Assembly (NCBI GenBank): GCA_049322755.1
Contig: JBMOQX010000003.1
Span: 1-18,117 of the forward strand
Direction of reading: 5' to 3'
Length of the DNA stretch: 18,117 nucleotides
From: DATIUV01 sp049322755
GTDB taxonomy: Bacteria; Pseudomonadota; Gammaproteobacteria; Burkholderiales; UBA6910
In this document: positions 1 through 10,225 of the stretch, one piece after another
Position numbering within the stretch: the stretch's first letter is position 1
How the letters are laid out: each line of letters opens with the position of its first letter
Made by a program: the position numbers and the translations under genes
Notes under the pieces: generated by a model
Databases searched by the model: none
Seen by the model: the letters and a program-made list of their open reading frames with translations, nothing else
Told to the model about the DNA's origin: nothing

Positions 1-1
1 A

Positions 2-184
2 ACGTTCGCCGCCGTGCGCTTCCTGGCGGTGCGCCTGCTCGACGGCTTCGCCGTGACGCGCGACCACGCCCGGGGCATCTTCCCGGCACGCCTGCACAAC
101 GCCGGCTTTACCGATGCCGCGGAGAAGGCCTGGTTCGGCGCACCGGTCGGCACCATACGCCTGTGGCAGGCAACGAGAACCTGA
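2..184 (+). CDS. 3' end of a probable class I SAM-dependent methyltransferase (partial)
   Basis: An open frame enters from the left edge and stops with TGA at 182-184, giving the last 60 residues of a protein. The segment contains RLLDGFAVTRDHARGIFPAR, then an alternating hydrophobic tail ending IRLWQATRT. This resembles the C-terminal beta-strand region of ubiE/methyltransferase-11-like enzymes, where a late loop with FxxAG (here LHNAGF) precedes the final strand. The catalytic and SAM-binding part lies outside the window, so the substrate is unknown. It ends 53 bases before the next start. The family call rests on overall feel and is tentative; coding potential in this frame is clear. Confidence 0.5.
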   Translation, partial: TFAAVRFLAVRLLDGFAVTRDHARGIFPARLHNAGFTDAAEKAWFGAPVGTIRLWQATRT

Positions 185-237
185 CGAATAGAGCCCAGAA
201 CCCAAGGATCGACCCACTGACCCAGGAGTACGTACCG

Positions 238-690
238 ATGCAACCATTCTACAAGCCGGTCACGCCCGTGGCGCTGGCCGCCGTCCTTCTGTTCGGCGTG
301 CTGTCTGCCGCTTTCGCCGCCGAGCAGCCCCTTCCGCCCGATGAGGCCTTCAAGCTCAAGGTTGCGTTCAGGAGCGCGGACACCGTGGTGGCGGAGATCG
401 TCCCGGCGAGCAACCACTATCTCTACAAGAGCAAGACCCGTTTCGCGCTCAAGAATTCCAGCGGCGTCCTGATCAGGCAGGTAAGCCTTCCCGCCGGAGA
501 AATGAAGAACGACCCGTTCTTCGGCCTGATCGAAATCTACAAGACCCCGGTACGGGCGGAGATCGCCCTCGATCGCGCGCCCAAGGCGCAAGGGTTCACG
601 CTGTTCGCGTCTTATCAGGGGTGCAACGAAAAGATTGGGGTGTGCTATCCGCCCATCGAGAAGACCGTCGAGATGAAGTTTCCCAAGTAA
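238..690 (+). CDS. Free-standing DsbD N-terminal (alpha)-like periplasmic protein
   Basis: The ATG at 238 is chosen because AGGAG lies at 224-228 and a signal peptide follows directly (about residues 1-27, cleaving after AAFA). The earlier in-frame start at 163 would bury that signal. The 150-residue product has the immunoglobulin-like fold signature of the DsbD alpha domain. Its hallmark YQGCNEKIGVCYPPIEKTVE contains two cysteines, C129 and C136, in the place of the redox pair of E. coli DsbD (known C103/C109). In full DsbD this domain receives electrons from the membrane and C-terminal domains and passes them to DsbC, DsbG or CcmG. Here only the alpha domain is present. The next gene is a metal ATPase 37 bases downstream, so a role in delivering or reducing periplasmic thiols or metals is possible but inferred. 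Confidence 0.82.
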   Translation: MQPFYKPVTPVALAAVLLFGVLSAAFAAEQPLPPDEAFKLKVAFRSADTVVAEIVPASNHYLYKSKTRFALKNSSGVLIRQVSLPAGEMKNDPFFGLIEIYKTPVRAEIALDRAPKAQGFTLFASYQGCNEKIGVCYPPIEKTVEMKFPK

Positions 691-714
691 CACGACTTCC
701 GGAAGGAGACGAGG

Positions 715-759
715 ATGTGGGAGAACAATGATGGCATCCACCGCCTGTGTTGCGGATAG
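715..759 (+). other. Possible 14-codon leader ORF overlapping the ATPase start
   Basis: The best Shine-Dalgarno sequence in the gap (AGGAG, 704-708) is spaced 6 bases from the ATG at 715, not from the ATPase ATG at 728. Reading from 715 gives MWENNDGIHRLCCG and stops at 757-759, out of frame with and overlapping the first codons of the ATPase. A His plus Cys-Cys peptide before a metal exporter could be a translational leader. It could equally be chance, since a weaker GGGAG at 719-723 sits 4 bases from 728. Confidence 0.25.
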
Positions 760-2638
760 CGTCGAGCCGCCCAAACTCTGGCGCAACCCCAAGGTGGTCA
801 CTTCGGCCGCCTCCGGGGTGCTGCTGGCGATCGGGTTCCTCGGCGGCTACGCCGGCCTGCCCCCTGCCCTGTCCGCGACGCTCTATATCAGCGCCGTCGT
901 CATCGGCGGCTGGTTCTTCATGCGCGAGGCGCTGGAAGAGCTCCTGCGCGAGCGCGAGGTCGGCATCGAGCTGCTCATGTCCACCGCCGCCGTCGTGGCC
1001 GGCCTGATGGGCCAATGGGCGGAGTCCGCCACCCTGGTCTTCCTCTACTCCATCTCGGAGGCGGCGGAAAGTTACACCAGCGAACGCGCCCGCCGGGCCA
1101 TCCGGGCGCTCATGGACCTGGCGCCCAAGACGGCGCTGGTCCGGCGCGGCAACGAGGAGTTACGTATTCCTGTCGAGCAACTCAGGGTCGGCGACGTCTT
1201 CATCGTGGTTCCCGGCGAAGCCATCGCCACCGACGGCGAGGTGATCGACGGCCACTCCAGCGTCAACCAGGCACCAGTCACCGGCGAGTCGGTGCCGGTG
1301 GAGAAATCGCCGGGACAGAAGGTGTTCGCCGCGACCATCAATGGCGAGGGTGCGCTCGTGGTGCGCGCCACCAAGACCTTCGCCGACAACACCCTGTCGC
1401 GCATCATCCACCTGGTCGAAGAGGCCCAGGCGAGCAAGGGACGCAGCCAGCGCCTGATCGAGCGCTTCGGCAAACGCTACAGTCCCGTCGTGCTGATGGT
1501 CGGCGTGCTGCTCGCGCTGCTCCCTCCGCTTCTGGGCTTGCCGGTGCAGGAATGGCTGACGCGCGCGACGGTCTTCATCGTCGCCGCCGCGCCCTGCGCC
1601 CTGGTGATCTCCATCCCGATCACCATGGTCGCCGCCATCGGCACGGCAGGCCGCAACGGCGTGCTCATCAAGGGCGGCATTCACCTGGAAAACCTGGCCA
1701 GGGTGAAGGTGGTGGCGCTCGACAAGACCGGCACCCTGACCATGGGCAGGCCGACGGTGACCGACCTGCTGCCGCTCGGCCGGCACCCGCTGGCGCAAGT
1801 CCTGAGGCAGGCCGCGGCGCTGGAGGCCCGCTCCCAGCACCCGCTGGCCCAAGCGATCCTGGCGCGCGCCGAGGCGGAAAGTATCCACCCCGCCCCGGCG
1901 CAAGACTTTCAGTCGCTGACCGGCGCCGGTGCGCGCGGCCGGGTCGATGGCGAACAACTCTACATCGGCAGCCCCAGGCTCTTCATGGACCTCGGTCTCG
2001 CGCTCGACGACGTCATGCCGCAGATCGAGCGCCTGCAGGGCGAAGGCAAGACGGTCGTGGCGGTGGGCACGGCTCGGGAATTGCGGGGTTTGATCGCCAT
2101 CGCCGATCCGCTGCGCCCCGGCGCCGCCCAGGCCGTAGCGGAACTGAAGCGTGCCGGCATCGACAAGGTGGTCATGCTCACCGGGGACAACCCGCGCACT
2201 GCTGCCGCGATCGCCCGACAGGCGGGCGTGGACGAGGTGCATGCGGAACTTTCGCCGGAGCAGAAGACCGAAAGGGTGGTCGAGCTTCATGCCCGCTACG
2301 GCAACGTGGCCATGGTGGGCGACGGCGTGAATGACGCGCCGGCCCTTGCCGCCGCCCATGTGGGCATCGCCATGGGCGCGGCCGGGACGGATGTCGCCCT
2401 GGAAACCGCGGACGTCGCCCTCATGGGCGATGATTTGTCGCGATTACCCTACCTGGTCGGGCTCAGCCGGCGTACCTGGCGCGTGATCCTGCAGAACCTG
2501 GCCCTGTCCGCGCTGGTGATCGGGGCGCTGGTGGTGGGCGCGATAGGCGGCTACTTTACCCTGCCGCTCGCCGTGCTCGCCCACGAGATCAGCGAGTTCG
2601 TTGTCATCGCCAGCGGGCTACGCATGCTCAAGACATGA
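728..2638 (+). CDS. Heavy-metal-translocating P1B-type ATPase, APC / HEISEF variant, no N-terminal metal-binding domain
   Basis: This is an inner-membrane ATP-driven metal exporter of 636 residues. The core P-type motifs are in order: TGES (185-188, actuator), DKTGTLT (phosphorylated D332), the HP dipeptide (H371-P372) typical of P1B nucleotide domains, and GDGVND (531-536). About eight membrane segments are arranged as in CadA/ZntA. The transport-site motif in TM6 reads APC (A288-P289-C290) where P1B-1/2 pumps have CPC and P1B-4 pumps SPC. TM8 carries HEISEF (H619-F624) instead of the Asp of ZntA or the HEGGT/HEGST of P1B-4. There is no HMA domain or CxxC before TM1. Substrate cannot be assigned; Zn, Cd, Co or Fe are candidates. 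It lies between a DsbD-alpha-like gene and a DUF302 gene, all on one strand with short gaps, suggesting one transcript. Confidence 0.92.
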   Translation: MMASTACVADSVEPPKLWRNPKVVTSAASGVLLAIGFLGGYAGLPPALSATLYISAVVIGGWFFMREALEELLREREVGIELLMSTAAVVAGLMGQWAESATLVFLYSISEAAESYTSERARRAIRALMDLAPKTALVRRGNEELRIPVEQLRVGDVFIVVPGEAIATDGEVIDGHSSVNQAPVTGESVPVEKSPGQKVFAATINGEGALVVRATKTFADNTLSRIIHLVEEAQASKGRSQRLIERFGKRYSPVVLMVGVLLALLPPLLGLPVQEWLTRATVFIVAAAPCALVISIPITMVAAIGTAGRNGVLIKGGIHLENLARVKVVALDKTGTLTMGRPTVTDLLPLGRHPLAQVLRQAAALEARSQHPLAQAILARAEAESIHPAPAQDFQSLTGAGARGRVDGEQLYIGSPRLFMDLGLALDDVMPQIERLQGEGKTVVAVGTARELRGLIAIADPLRPGAAQAVAELKRAGIDKVVMLTGDNPRTAAAIARQAGVDEVHAELSPEQKTERVVELHARYGNVAMVGDGVNDAPALAAAHVGIAMGAAGTDVALETADVALMGDDLSRLPYLVGLSRRTWRVILQNLALSALVIGALVVGAIGGYFTLPLAVLAHEISEFVVIASGLRMLKT

Positions 2639-2674
2639 TCGTTTTCATCAATGTGCTCCCAAGGAGGCTACGCA

Positions 2675-3067
2675 ATGACCAAGTATGGTTTCGGCAAGAC
2701 GGTGAATCTGGCGTTTGACGCCGCGCTCGAAAGGGTGACCCAGGAACTGCAGAAGGAAGGCTTCGGCGTGCTGACCGAGATCGATGTCCAGGCGACCCTG
2801 AAGAAGAAGCTCAACGCGGACATGCCGCCCTACCGCATCCTCGGGGCATGCAACCCGCCGCTGGCGCACCGGGCGCTCACCGCCGAGCCGCCGATCGGGC
2901 TGCTGTTGCCGTGCAACGTGGTGGTGCGCCAGGACGAGGCCGGCAAGGTGCGCGTCGAGTTCATGGATCCCCGCGCTGTCCTGGAACTCGTGGACAACCC
3001 CGAAATCGCGGGGATCGCGGGCGAAGTGCGCGCGAAGCTGGAGCGGGTGATGGCGGCACTGCCGTGA
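2675..3067 (+). CDS. DUF302 family protein
   Basis: The start is placed at the ATG at 2675 because a strong AAGGAGG (2661-2667) lies 7 bases upstream; the ATG at 2651 has no comparable site and would contain this Shine-Dalgarno inside the gene. The 130-residue product has no obvious signal peptide. It shows the DUF302 core: an N-terminal strand-helix unit with E at the end of the helix (ALERVTQELQKEGFGVL), then YRILGACNPPLAHRAL, then IGLLLPCNVVV, ending in a helix (VRAKLERVMAAL). DUF302 proteins have no proven reaction, though they recur beside metal and sulfur genes. It starts 36 bases after the P1B ATPase stop and is probably co-transcribed with it. The two cysteines in the ACNPP and LPCN segments are typical of the family and could bind metal or haem (inference). 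Confidence 0.85.
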   Translation: MTKYGFGKTVNLAFDAALERVTQELQKEGFGVLTEIDVQATLKKKLNADMPPYRILGACNPPLAHRALTAEPPIGLLLPCNVVVRQDEAGKVRVEFMDPRAVLELVDNPEIAGIAGEVRAKLERVMAALP

Positions 3068-3132
3068 ACTGCTTGCGCGTGCCGTGCAATTGGCGCCTGC
3101 AATATCCGGCCGGACTGCGCTCGATCGGGTAA

Positions 3133-3163
3133 GCCGGTCGGCAGGGGCTGCCCTGCCAACGGC
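3133..3163 (+). terminator. GC-rich stem-loop after the DUF302 gene, possible terminator
   Basis: GGCAGGG (3140-3146) and CCCTGCC (3151-3157) form a perfect 7-bp stem around a 4-base loop. Flanking GCCG (3133-3136) and CGGC (3160-3163) can extend the stem past a small internal loop. It sits about 70 bases after the DUF302 stop and about 75 bases before the czcI promoter, where a transcript boundary is expected. No T-run follows, so it is not a canonical intrinsic terminator. It could act as a Rho-assisted end or an mRNA-stabilising hairpin. Confidence 0.4.
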
Positions 3164-3236
3164 AAGGAACCGTCATGAGCGAGAGCCTGCTGTGGCTGCT
3201 CCGCGACGCGCGCAGGGTCAGGAAGCGGCGGTCAGC

Positions 3237-3265
3237 TTGCGCGCAAACCCCGAAGCGATTACACT
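3237..3265 (+). promoter_or_regulatory. Predicted czcI promoter with a palindrome over the -35 box
   Basis: TTGCGC (3237-3242), a 17-base spacer and TACACT (3260-3265) fit a sigma-70 promoter. The -35 hexamer is the left part of the perfect palindrome TTGCGCGCAA (3237-3246), a plausible operator. A near-identical element with the same 17-base spacer occurs at 18084-18112. Conservation of both boxes and spacing between two distant loci supports function. Predicted transcription starts at about 3272, next to the GTG start codon of czcI. Confidence 0.6.
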
Positions 3266-3272
3266 GCTGCCC

Positions 3273-3623
3273 GTGTTCAAACGCCTTCTCTTCGTTCTCC
3301 TGATGCTGATCCTGCCGCTCCAGGCTGTCTGGGCGGCGGCCGGCGCTTATTGCCAGCACGAGCAGGGGCAGGCGGCATGGCACTTCGGCCATCACGATCA
3401 CCGGCACAAGGCGTCGCCGGGTGACGGCGAGCAAGGAAATCCGGGCGGAACGGCCGACACTGACTGCGGCTACCACCACGCGTCCGACTCCAAGACGGTT
3501 CTGCCCTCGGCCGATGCCGCCGTGCCGGATACATCGACGCAATTTTCGTGCTTTCGTCTCCCGCGCCTCTCCGACCTCGCGCCCGACGAACCCGAACGTC
3601 CCAACTGGCCTGCCGCCGCTTGA
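3273..3623 (+). CDS. czcI: CzcI-like small exported metal-resistance protein
   Basis: This 116-residue protein has a signal peptide (about residues 1-22, KRLLFVLLMLILPLQAVWA) followed by YCQHE (26-30) and the His cluster HFGHHDHRH (37-45), then DCGYHH (64-69) and a conserved-looking tail DEPERPNW. This is the CzcI pattern known from Cupriavidus czc determinants, where CzcI precedes czcCBA and influences its expression. The start is the GTG at 3273: the frame is open further upstream (to 3084), but the promoter at 3237-3265 lies inside that extension, and only a GTG start leaves an intact signal sequence. There is no Shine-Dalgarno, and the predicted transcript begins almost at this codon, so it may be leaderless. 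It heads an operon with czcC, czcB and czcA. A decayed copy lies at 15561-15914. Confidence 0.82.
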   Translation: MFKRLLFVLLMLILPLQAVWAAAGAYCQHEQGQAAWHFGHHDHRHKASPGDGEQGNPGGTADTDCGYHHASDSKTVLPSADAAVPDTSTQFSCFRLPRLSDLAPDEPERPNWPAAA

Positions 3624-3716
3624 TGCGGCGGGACGGGCTTTGTCGGCGCCTCTAGGACTTTCCTGATTTAGCGCCCTCGTCTCGCCGAATTCCTCCCGCA
3701 ACCCTTGGAGAATTCG

Positions 3717-5030
3717 ATGAGCCGAAGAGGACTCGTCTTGCCGCTCGGGCTGGCGGCATCGGTATTGATTTCCGGCCCGCTGTTGGCCCAAAGCGCCGAA
3801 GGCCCGGCACCCTACGAAGATACCCGGTCGCAGCCGCCGGCCGTCGAGCCGGCGGGCCCGCTGACGCTCGAAGCGGCGCTCGCGTTCGCGCTGCAGGCGA
3901 ACCCGGACCTTGCCGTCGCACGCCGCGAGGTGGACGCCGCGGCTGCGACCCGGCTGCAGGCCCAGGTTTTTCGCAATCCCGAGTTTTCGCTCGGCATGGA
4001 GGACGTCCGACAGGGCACCCGCCAGACCACCGTCCAGATCGGACAGCCTCTAGAACTCGGCGGCAAGCGGGGCGCCCGCATCGAGGCGGCGGAGCGCTCC
4101 CGCGACGTCGCCGAGGCCGAACTCGCTTCGCGGCTGGCCGCCGTGCGCGCAACCGTGATCCGGGGCTTCTACGAGGTGCTCGCCGCGCAGGAGCGGGAGC
4201 GCCTTGCCCAGGGTTCGCTGGAACTGGCACGCCGGGCGCTGGATGCCGCCGCGCGGCGGGTGACGGCGGGCAAGGTGTCTCCCGTCGAGGAAACCCGGGC
4301 ACGGGTCGCCGAATCGGGAGCGCGGGTGGAACTCACGCAAGCCTCGGCCGAGCTCGCCAACGCCCGCAAGCGCCTCTCTGCGGCCTGGGGGAATCCTTCC
4401 CCGCGCTTCACCCAAGCGCTCGGCCAACTCGATGCGGTACCGCTGCTTCCCGCCTTCGACGACCTCTTGAGACAGGTGGAGGCGGCACCCGAATGGGTAC
4501 GAGCCCGCCAGGAGGTCGAACGGCGCGAGGCGATTGCGCGCCTGGAGCGGACCCGCCGCATCCCCGACGTGACCATCATCGCCGGCGTCCAAAGAAAAGA
4601 GGAATTGCGCGACAACGTGGCCGTGGTCGGCGTGTCGATTCCCATCCCCGTGTTCGACCGCAACCAAGGCAATGTGCTGGAGGCCCTGCGGCGCGCCGAC
4701 AAGGCCCGCGACGAGCAGACGGCCGTGGGCGTGCGCCTGCGCTCGGAACTGGCCCAGGCCCAGGAACGGTTCAATGCCGCCCGCCAAGAGGTGGACTATA
4801 TCCGCAAGGACATCCTGCCCGGCGCGCAAAGCGCGCTGGATGCCGCCACCAAGGGCTTCGAGCTGGGCAAATTCACGTTCCTCGATGTGCTCGACGCCCA
4901 GCGCACCCTGTTCCAGGCGCGCGGCCAGTATGTGCGGGCGCTCGCCGACGTTCAGCGCGCCGTGGCCGACATCGAAGCCATTCTCGGCCCGCTGGCGCAA
5001 CCCACTGTCTCCCCAACGAATTCGCAGTAA
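3717..5030 (+). CDS. czcC: CzcC-type outer-membrane efflux factor (TolC family)
   Basis: The product is the outer-membrane channel of the CzcCBA tripartite exporter. The start is the ATG at 3717, 6 bases after GGAG (3707-3710); an in-frame TTG at 3705 overlaps that site and is less likely. The 437-residue protein has a signal peptide ending near LLAQS. Two OEP repeats follow (about residues 50-235 and 255-430), each with long Ala/Glu/Arg-rich helices for the alpha-barrel. Family motifs include LTLEAALAFALQANPDLAVA near the N-terminus, IGQPLELGGKR, VGVSIPIPVFDRNQGN and GKFTFLDVLDAQRTLFQAR. Length is usual for CzcC/CnrC proteins. It begins 93 bases after czcI and is followed by czcB after 9 bases. 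Confidence 0.93.
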   Translation: MSRRGLVLPLGLAASVLISGPLLAQSAEGPAPYEDTRSQPPAVEPAGPLTLEAALAFALQANPDLAVARREVDAAAATRLQAQVFRNPEFSLGMEDVRQGTRQTTVQIGQPLELGGKRGARIEAAERSRDVAEAELASRLAAVRATVIRGFYEVLAAQERERLAQGSLELARRALDAAARRVTAGKVSPVEETRARVAESGARVELTQASAELANARKRLSAAWGNPSPRFTQALGQLDAVPLLPAFDDLLRQVEAAPEWVRARQEVERREAIARLERTRRIPDVTIIAGVQRKEELRDNVAVVGVSIPIPVFDRNQGNVLEALRRADKARDEQTAVGVRLRSELAQAQERFNAARQEVDYIRKDILPGAQSALDAATKGFELGKFTFLDVLDAQRTLFQARGQYVRALADVQRAVADIEAILGPLAQPTVSPTNSQ

Positions 5031-5039
5031 GGACCGACC

Positions 5040-6614
5040 ATGAAGAAGAGCCACAAGCTGGCGATCGCGGGCATCGCCGCCGTGACCGTCATCCTCGCCG
5101 CACTCATCCTCAACTCCGGCGGCAGCCCATCGACGGGTGGTGCGCCGGAAGCCGGGCACGAACATGCCGAGGGGCACGCCGACGCCGAGCACCACGGCGG
5201 CAAGTCCGACGACGAGCACAGCGACGCGGAGGGTCACGGCGACCCGGAGCATCATGACGAGGGCAAAACGGCAACCGGGCCGCACGGCGGCCAACTGTTC
5301 GCCGAGGGCGATTTCCGGCTGGAGATCCTGCTCGCCGAGGAAGCGGGCGAGGCGCGTTTGCGCGTCTGGCTGTTCGATCAAGACAAGGCGCTGCCCCCCA
5401 CCGCCGCCAAGGTGTCGGTCGCGCTGTCCCGGCCCACGGGTGAAAAGGAGGAGATCGCTTTTGCGGCGGAGAAGGATTTCCTGAAGAGCGCGGTCGCCAT
5501 CGCCGAGCCGCACGTCTTCGAGGCCACCGTCACCGCCCAGGCTGGCGCCAACGTCCACCGCTTCGGCTTCGCCAAAGAGGAGGGCAAGGTCGAGCTCGAC
5601 GACGAGCAGATCCGCTCGGCGGGCATCACGCTCGAGACCGCCGCGCCGGCCCACATTCAAACGACTTTGCAGCTTCCGGGGGAGATCCGCTTCAACCAGG
5701 ACCGCACCGCCCACGTCGTGCCCCGAGTGGCCGGCGTGGTCGAGTCCGTCTCCGCCGACCTCGGCCAGCGGGTGAAGAAAGGCCAGGTGCTGGCGGTGAT
5801 CGCCAGCACCAGCCTGTCCGAACAGCGCAGCGAATTGCTCGCCGCCGAGAAGCGCCTGGCGCTGGCCCAGACCACTTACGAGCGCGAAAAGCAGTTGTGG
5901 GAACAGAAGATCTCCGCCGCGCAGGACTTCCTGCAGGCGCGCCAGACGCTGCAGGAAGCCGAAATCGCGGTGCAGAACGCGCGCCAGAAACTCGTCGCGC
6001 TCGGGGCGGCAGGCAGCGCCGGCAAAGGCGCCCTCAACCGCTACGAGATCCGCGCCCCCTTCGACGGCATGGTGGTGGAAAAACACCTGGCCCTGGGCGA
6101 GGCCGTGAAGGAGGACGCCAGCATTTTCACGGTTTCCGACCTGTCTTCGGTATGGGCCGAGATGGTGGTGCCGGCCAAGGACCTCGATACGGTGCGGGTC
6201 GGTGCGGAAGCCACCATCAAGGCCGCTTCCTTCGAGTCGCAGACAAGCGGCCGGGTGTCCTACGTGGGATCGCTGCTCGGCGAGCAGACGCGTACGGCGA
6301 CGGCGCGCGTCACCCTGCCCAATCCGGGCGGCGCCTGGCGACCCGGCCTGTTCGTCACCGTCGAGCTCGTTTCGGGCGAGGCGCAGGCCCCGGTGGCCGT
6401 ATCCGCCGAGGCGCTCCAGACCGTCGGCGGCAAGCCGGCCGTGTTCGTGCGCGTGCCGGGCGGCTTCGTCGTCCAGCCGGTGCAGACCGGGCGCACGGAC
6501 GGCAAGCGGGTCGAGGTCGTCAAGGGCCTCAAGGCCGGTGCCGAATACGCGGCGGCCGGCAGCTTCGTCGTCAAGTCGGAGCTCGGCAAGGGCAGCGCCG
6601 AGCACGAGCACTGA
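5040..6614 (+). CDS. czcB: CzcB-type RND periplasmic adaptor (membrane fusion protein) with a His-rich N-terminus
   Basis: This adaptor links the CzcA pump to the CzcC channel. It has 524 residues with an uncleaved N-terminal membrane anchor (about 7-25). Residues 40-82 form a His/Asp/Glu-rich segment (repeats such as GHEHAEGHADAEHH), probably a periplasmic metal-binding tail. A beta domain follows, then the lipoyl/barrel-sandwich half-motif near 225-260 (VPRVAGVVESVSADLGQRV), a coiled-coil hairpin (about 260-330, with many Glu/Gln/Arg), the second half-motif (RAPFDGMVVEKHLALGEAV), and a beta-barrel plus membrane-proximal domain. The Shine-Dalgarno (AAGGA) overlaps the czcC stop, which suggests translational coupling. 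A His-rich tail occurs in several Zn/Co/Cd adaptors. Confidence 0.93.
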   Translation: MKKSHKLAIAGIAAVTVILAALILNSGGSPSTGGAPEAGHEHAEGHADAEHHGGKSDDEHSDAEGHGDPEHHDEGKTATGPHGGQLFAEGDFRLEILLAEEAGEARLRVWLFDQDKALPPTAAKVSVALSRPTGEKEEIAFAAEKDFLKSAVAIAEPHVFEATVTAQAGANVHRFGFAKEEGKVELDDEQIRSAGITLETAAPAHIQTTLQLPGEIRFNQDRTAHVVPRVAGVVESVSADLGQRVKKGQVLAVIASTSLSEQRSELLAAEKRLALAQTTYEREKQLWEQKISAAQDFLQARQTLQEAEIAVQNARQKLVALGAAGSAGKGALNRYEIRAPFDGMVVEKHLALGEAVKEDASIFTVSDLSSVWAEMVVPAKDLDTVRVGAEATIKAASFESQTSGRVSYVGSLLGEQTRTATARVTLPNPGGAWRPGLFVTVELVSGEAQAPVAVSAEALQTVGGKPAVFVRVPGGFVVQPVQTGRTDGKRVEVVKGLKAGAEYAAAGSFVVKSELGKGSAEHEH

Positions 6615-6636
6615 AGCCGGCGGAAAGGAAAACACC

Positions 6637-9861
<3,225 letters not shown>

Positions 9862-9901
9862 TCAGCGCCGAAGACAGATGAACTGAAATGGAGAAACAGA
9901 C

Positions 9902-10225
9902 ATGGGCATACTGAAACACCTGCTCGGAAACCTGCTCGGCGGCAAGGCCGGACACCACGGCAACTATTCGTCGGGACATCATGGTGGGGGACACGGTCAC
10001 CACGGCTACCCCTCCTACCCGCCCTCGGGTACACCAACCGCGGCTGGGGCGCAGTGCCCAAGCTGCGGCGCGCTGACCGCGGCCGCTGCGCGCTTCTGCC
10101 AGCAATGCGGCACAGCCCTCGTCGCCGCCGCATGCGCGACGTGCGGCGCATCAATGCCGCCCGGGGCGAAATTCTGCGGCAGCTGCGGCCGGCCCCGGAC
10201 CGGCAGCGAGGGCACGAAAGCATGA
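9902..10225 (+). CDS. Small double zinc-ribbon protein with a His/Gly-rich linker
   Basis: This 107-residue soluble protein starts at the ATG at 9902, 8 bases after GGAG (9890-9893). A short amphipathic N-terminus (MGILKHLLGNLLGG) leads into a His/Gly-rich stretch (18-35, GHHGGGHGHHG). Four CxxC knuckles follow: C52/C55, C66/C69, C78/C81 and C92/C95. They form two zinc ribbons of the DZR type. No signal peptide is seen, so it is probably cytoplasmic or membrane-associated through its first helix. Its stop overlaps the next start (ATGA, 10222-10225), so it is translationally coupled to the sulfatase gene. A zinc-sensing, zinc-buffering or protein-docking role is possible; none is established. 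Confidence 0.82.
   Translation: MGILKHLLGNLLGGKAGHHGNYSSGHHGGGHGHHGYPSYPPSGTPTAAGAQCPSCGALTAAAARFCQQCGTALVAAACATCGASMPPGAKFCGSCGRPRTGSEGTKA

Noticed and set aside
3084..3272. N-terminal extension of czcI
   Set aside because: The added residues are Arg/Ala-rich without domain character, would bury the signal peptide and would contain the predicted promoter.
3175..3303. Possible 42-codon ORF starting at the ATG at 3175 with AAGGA upstream
   Set aside because: It runs through the czcI promoter and into czcI in another frame, and its sequence resembles no known protein.
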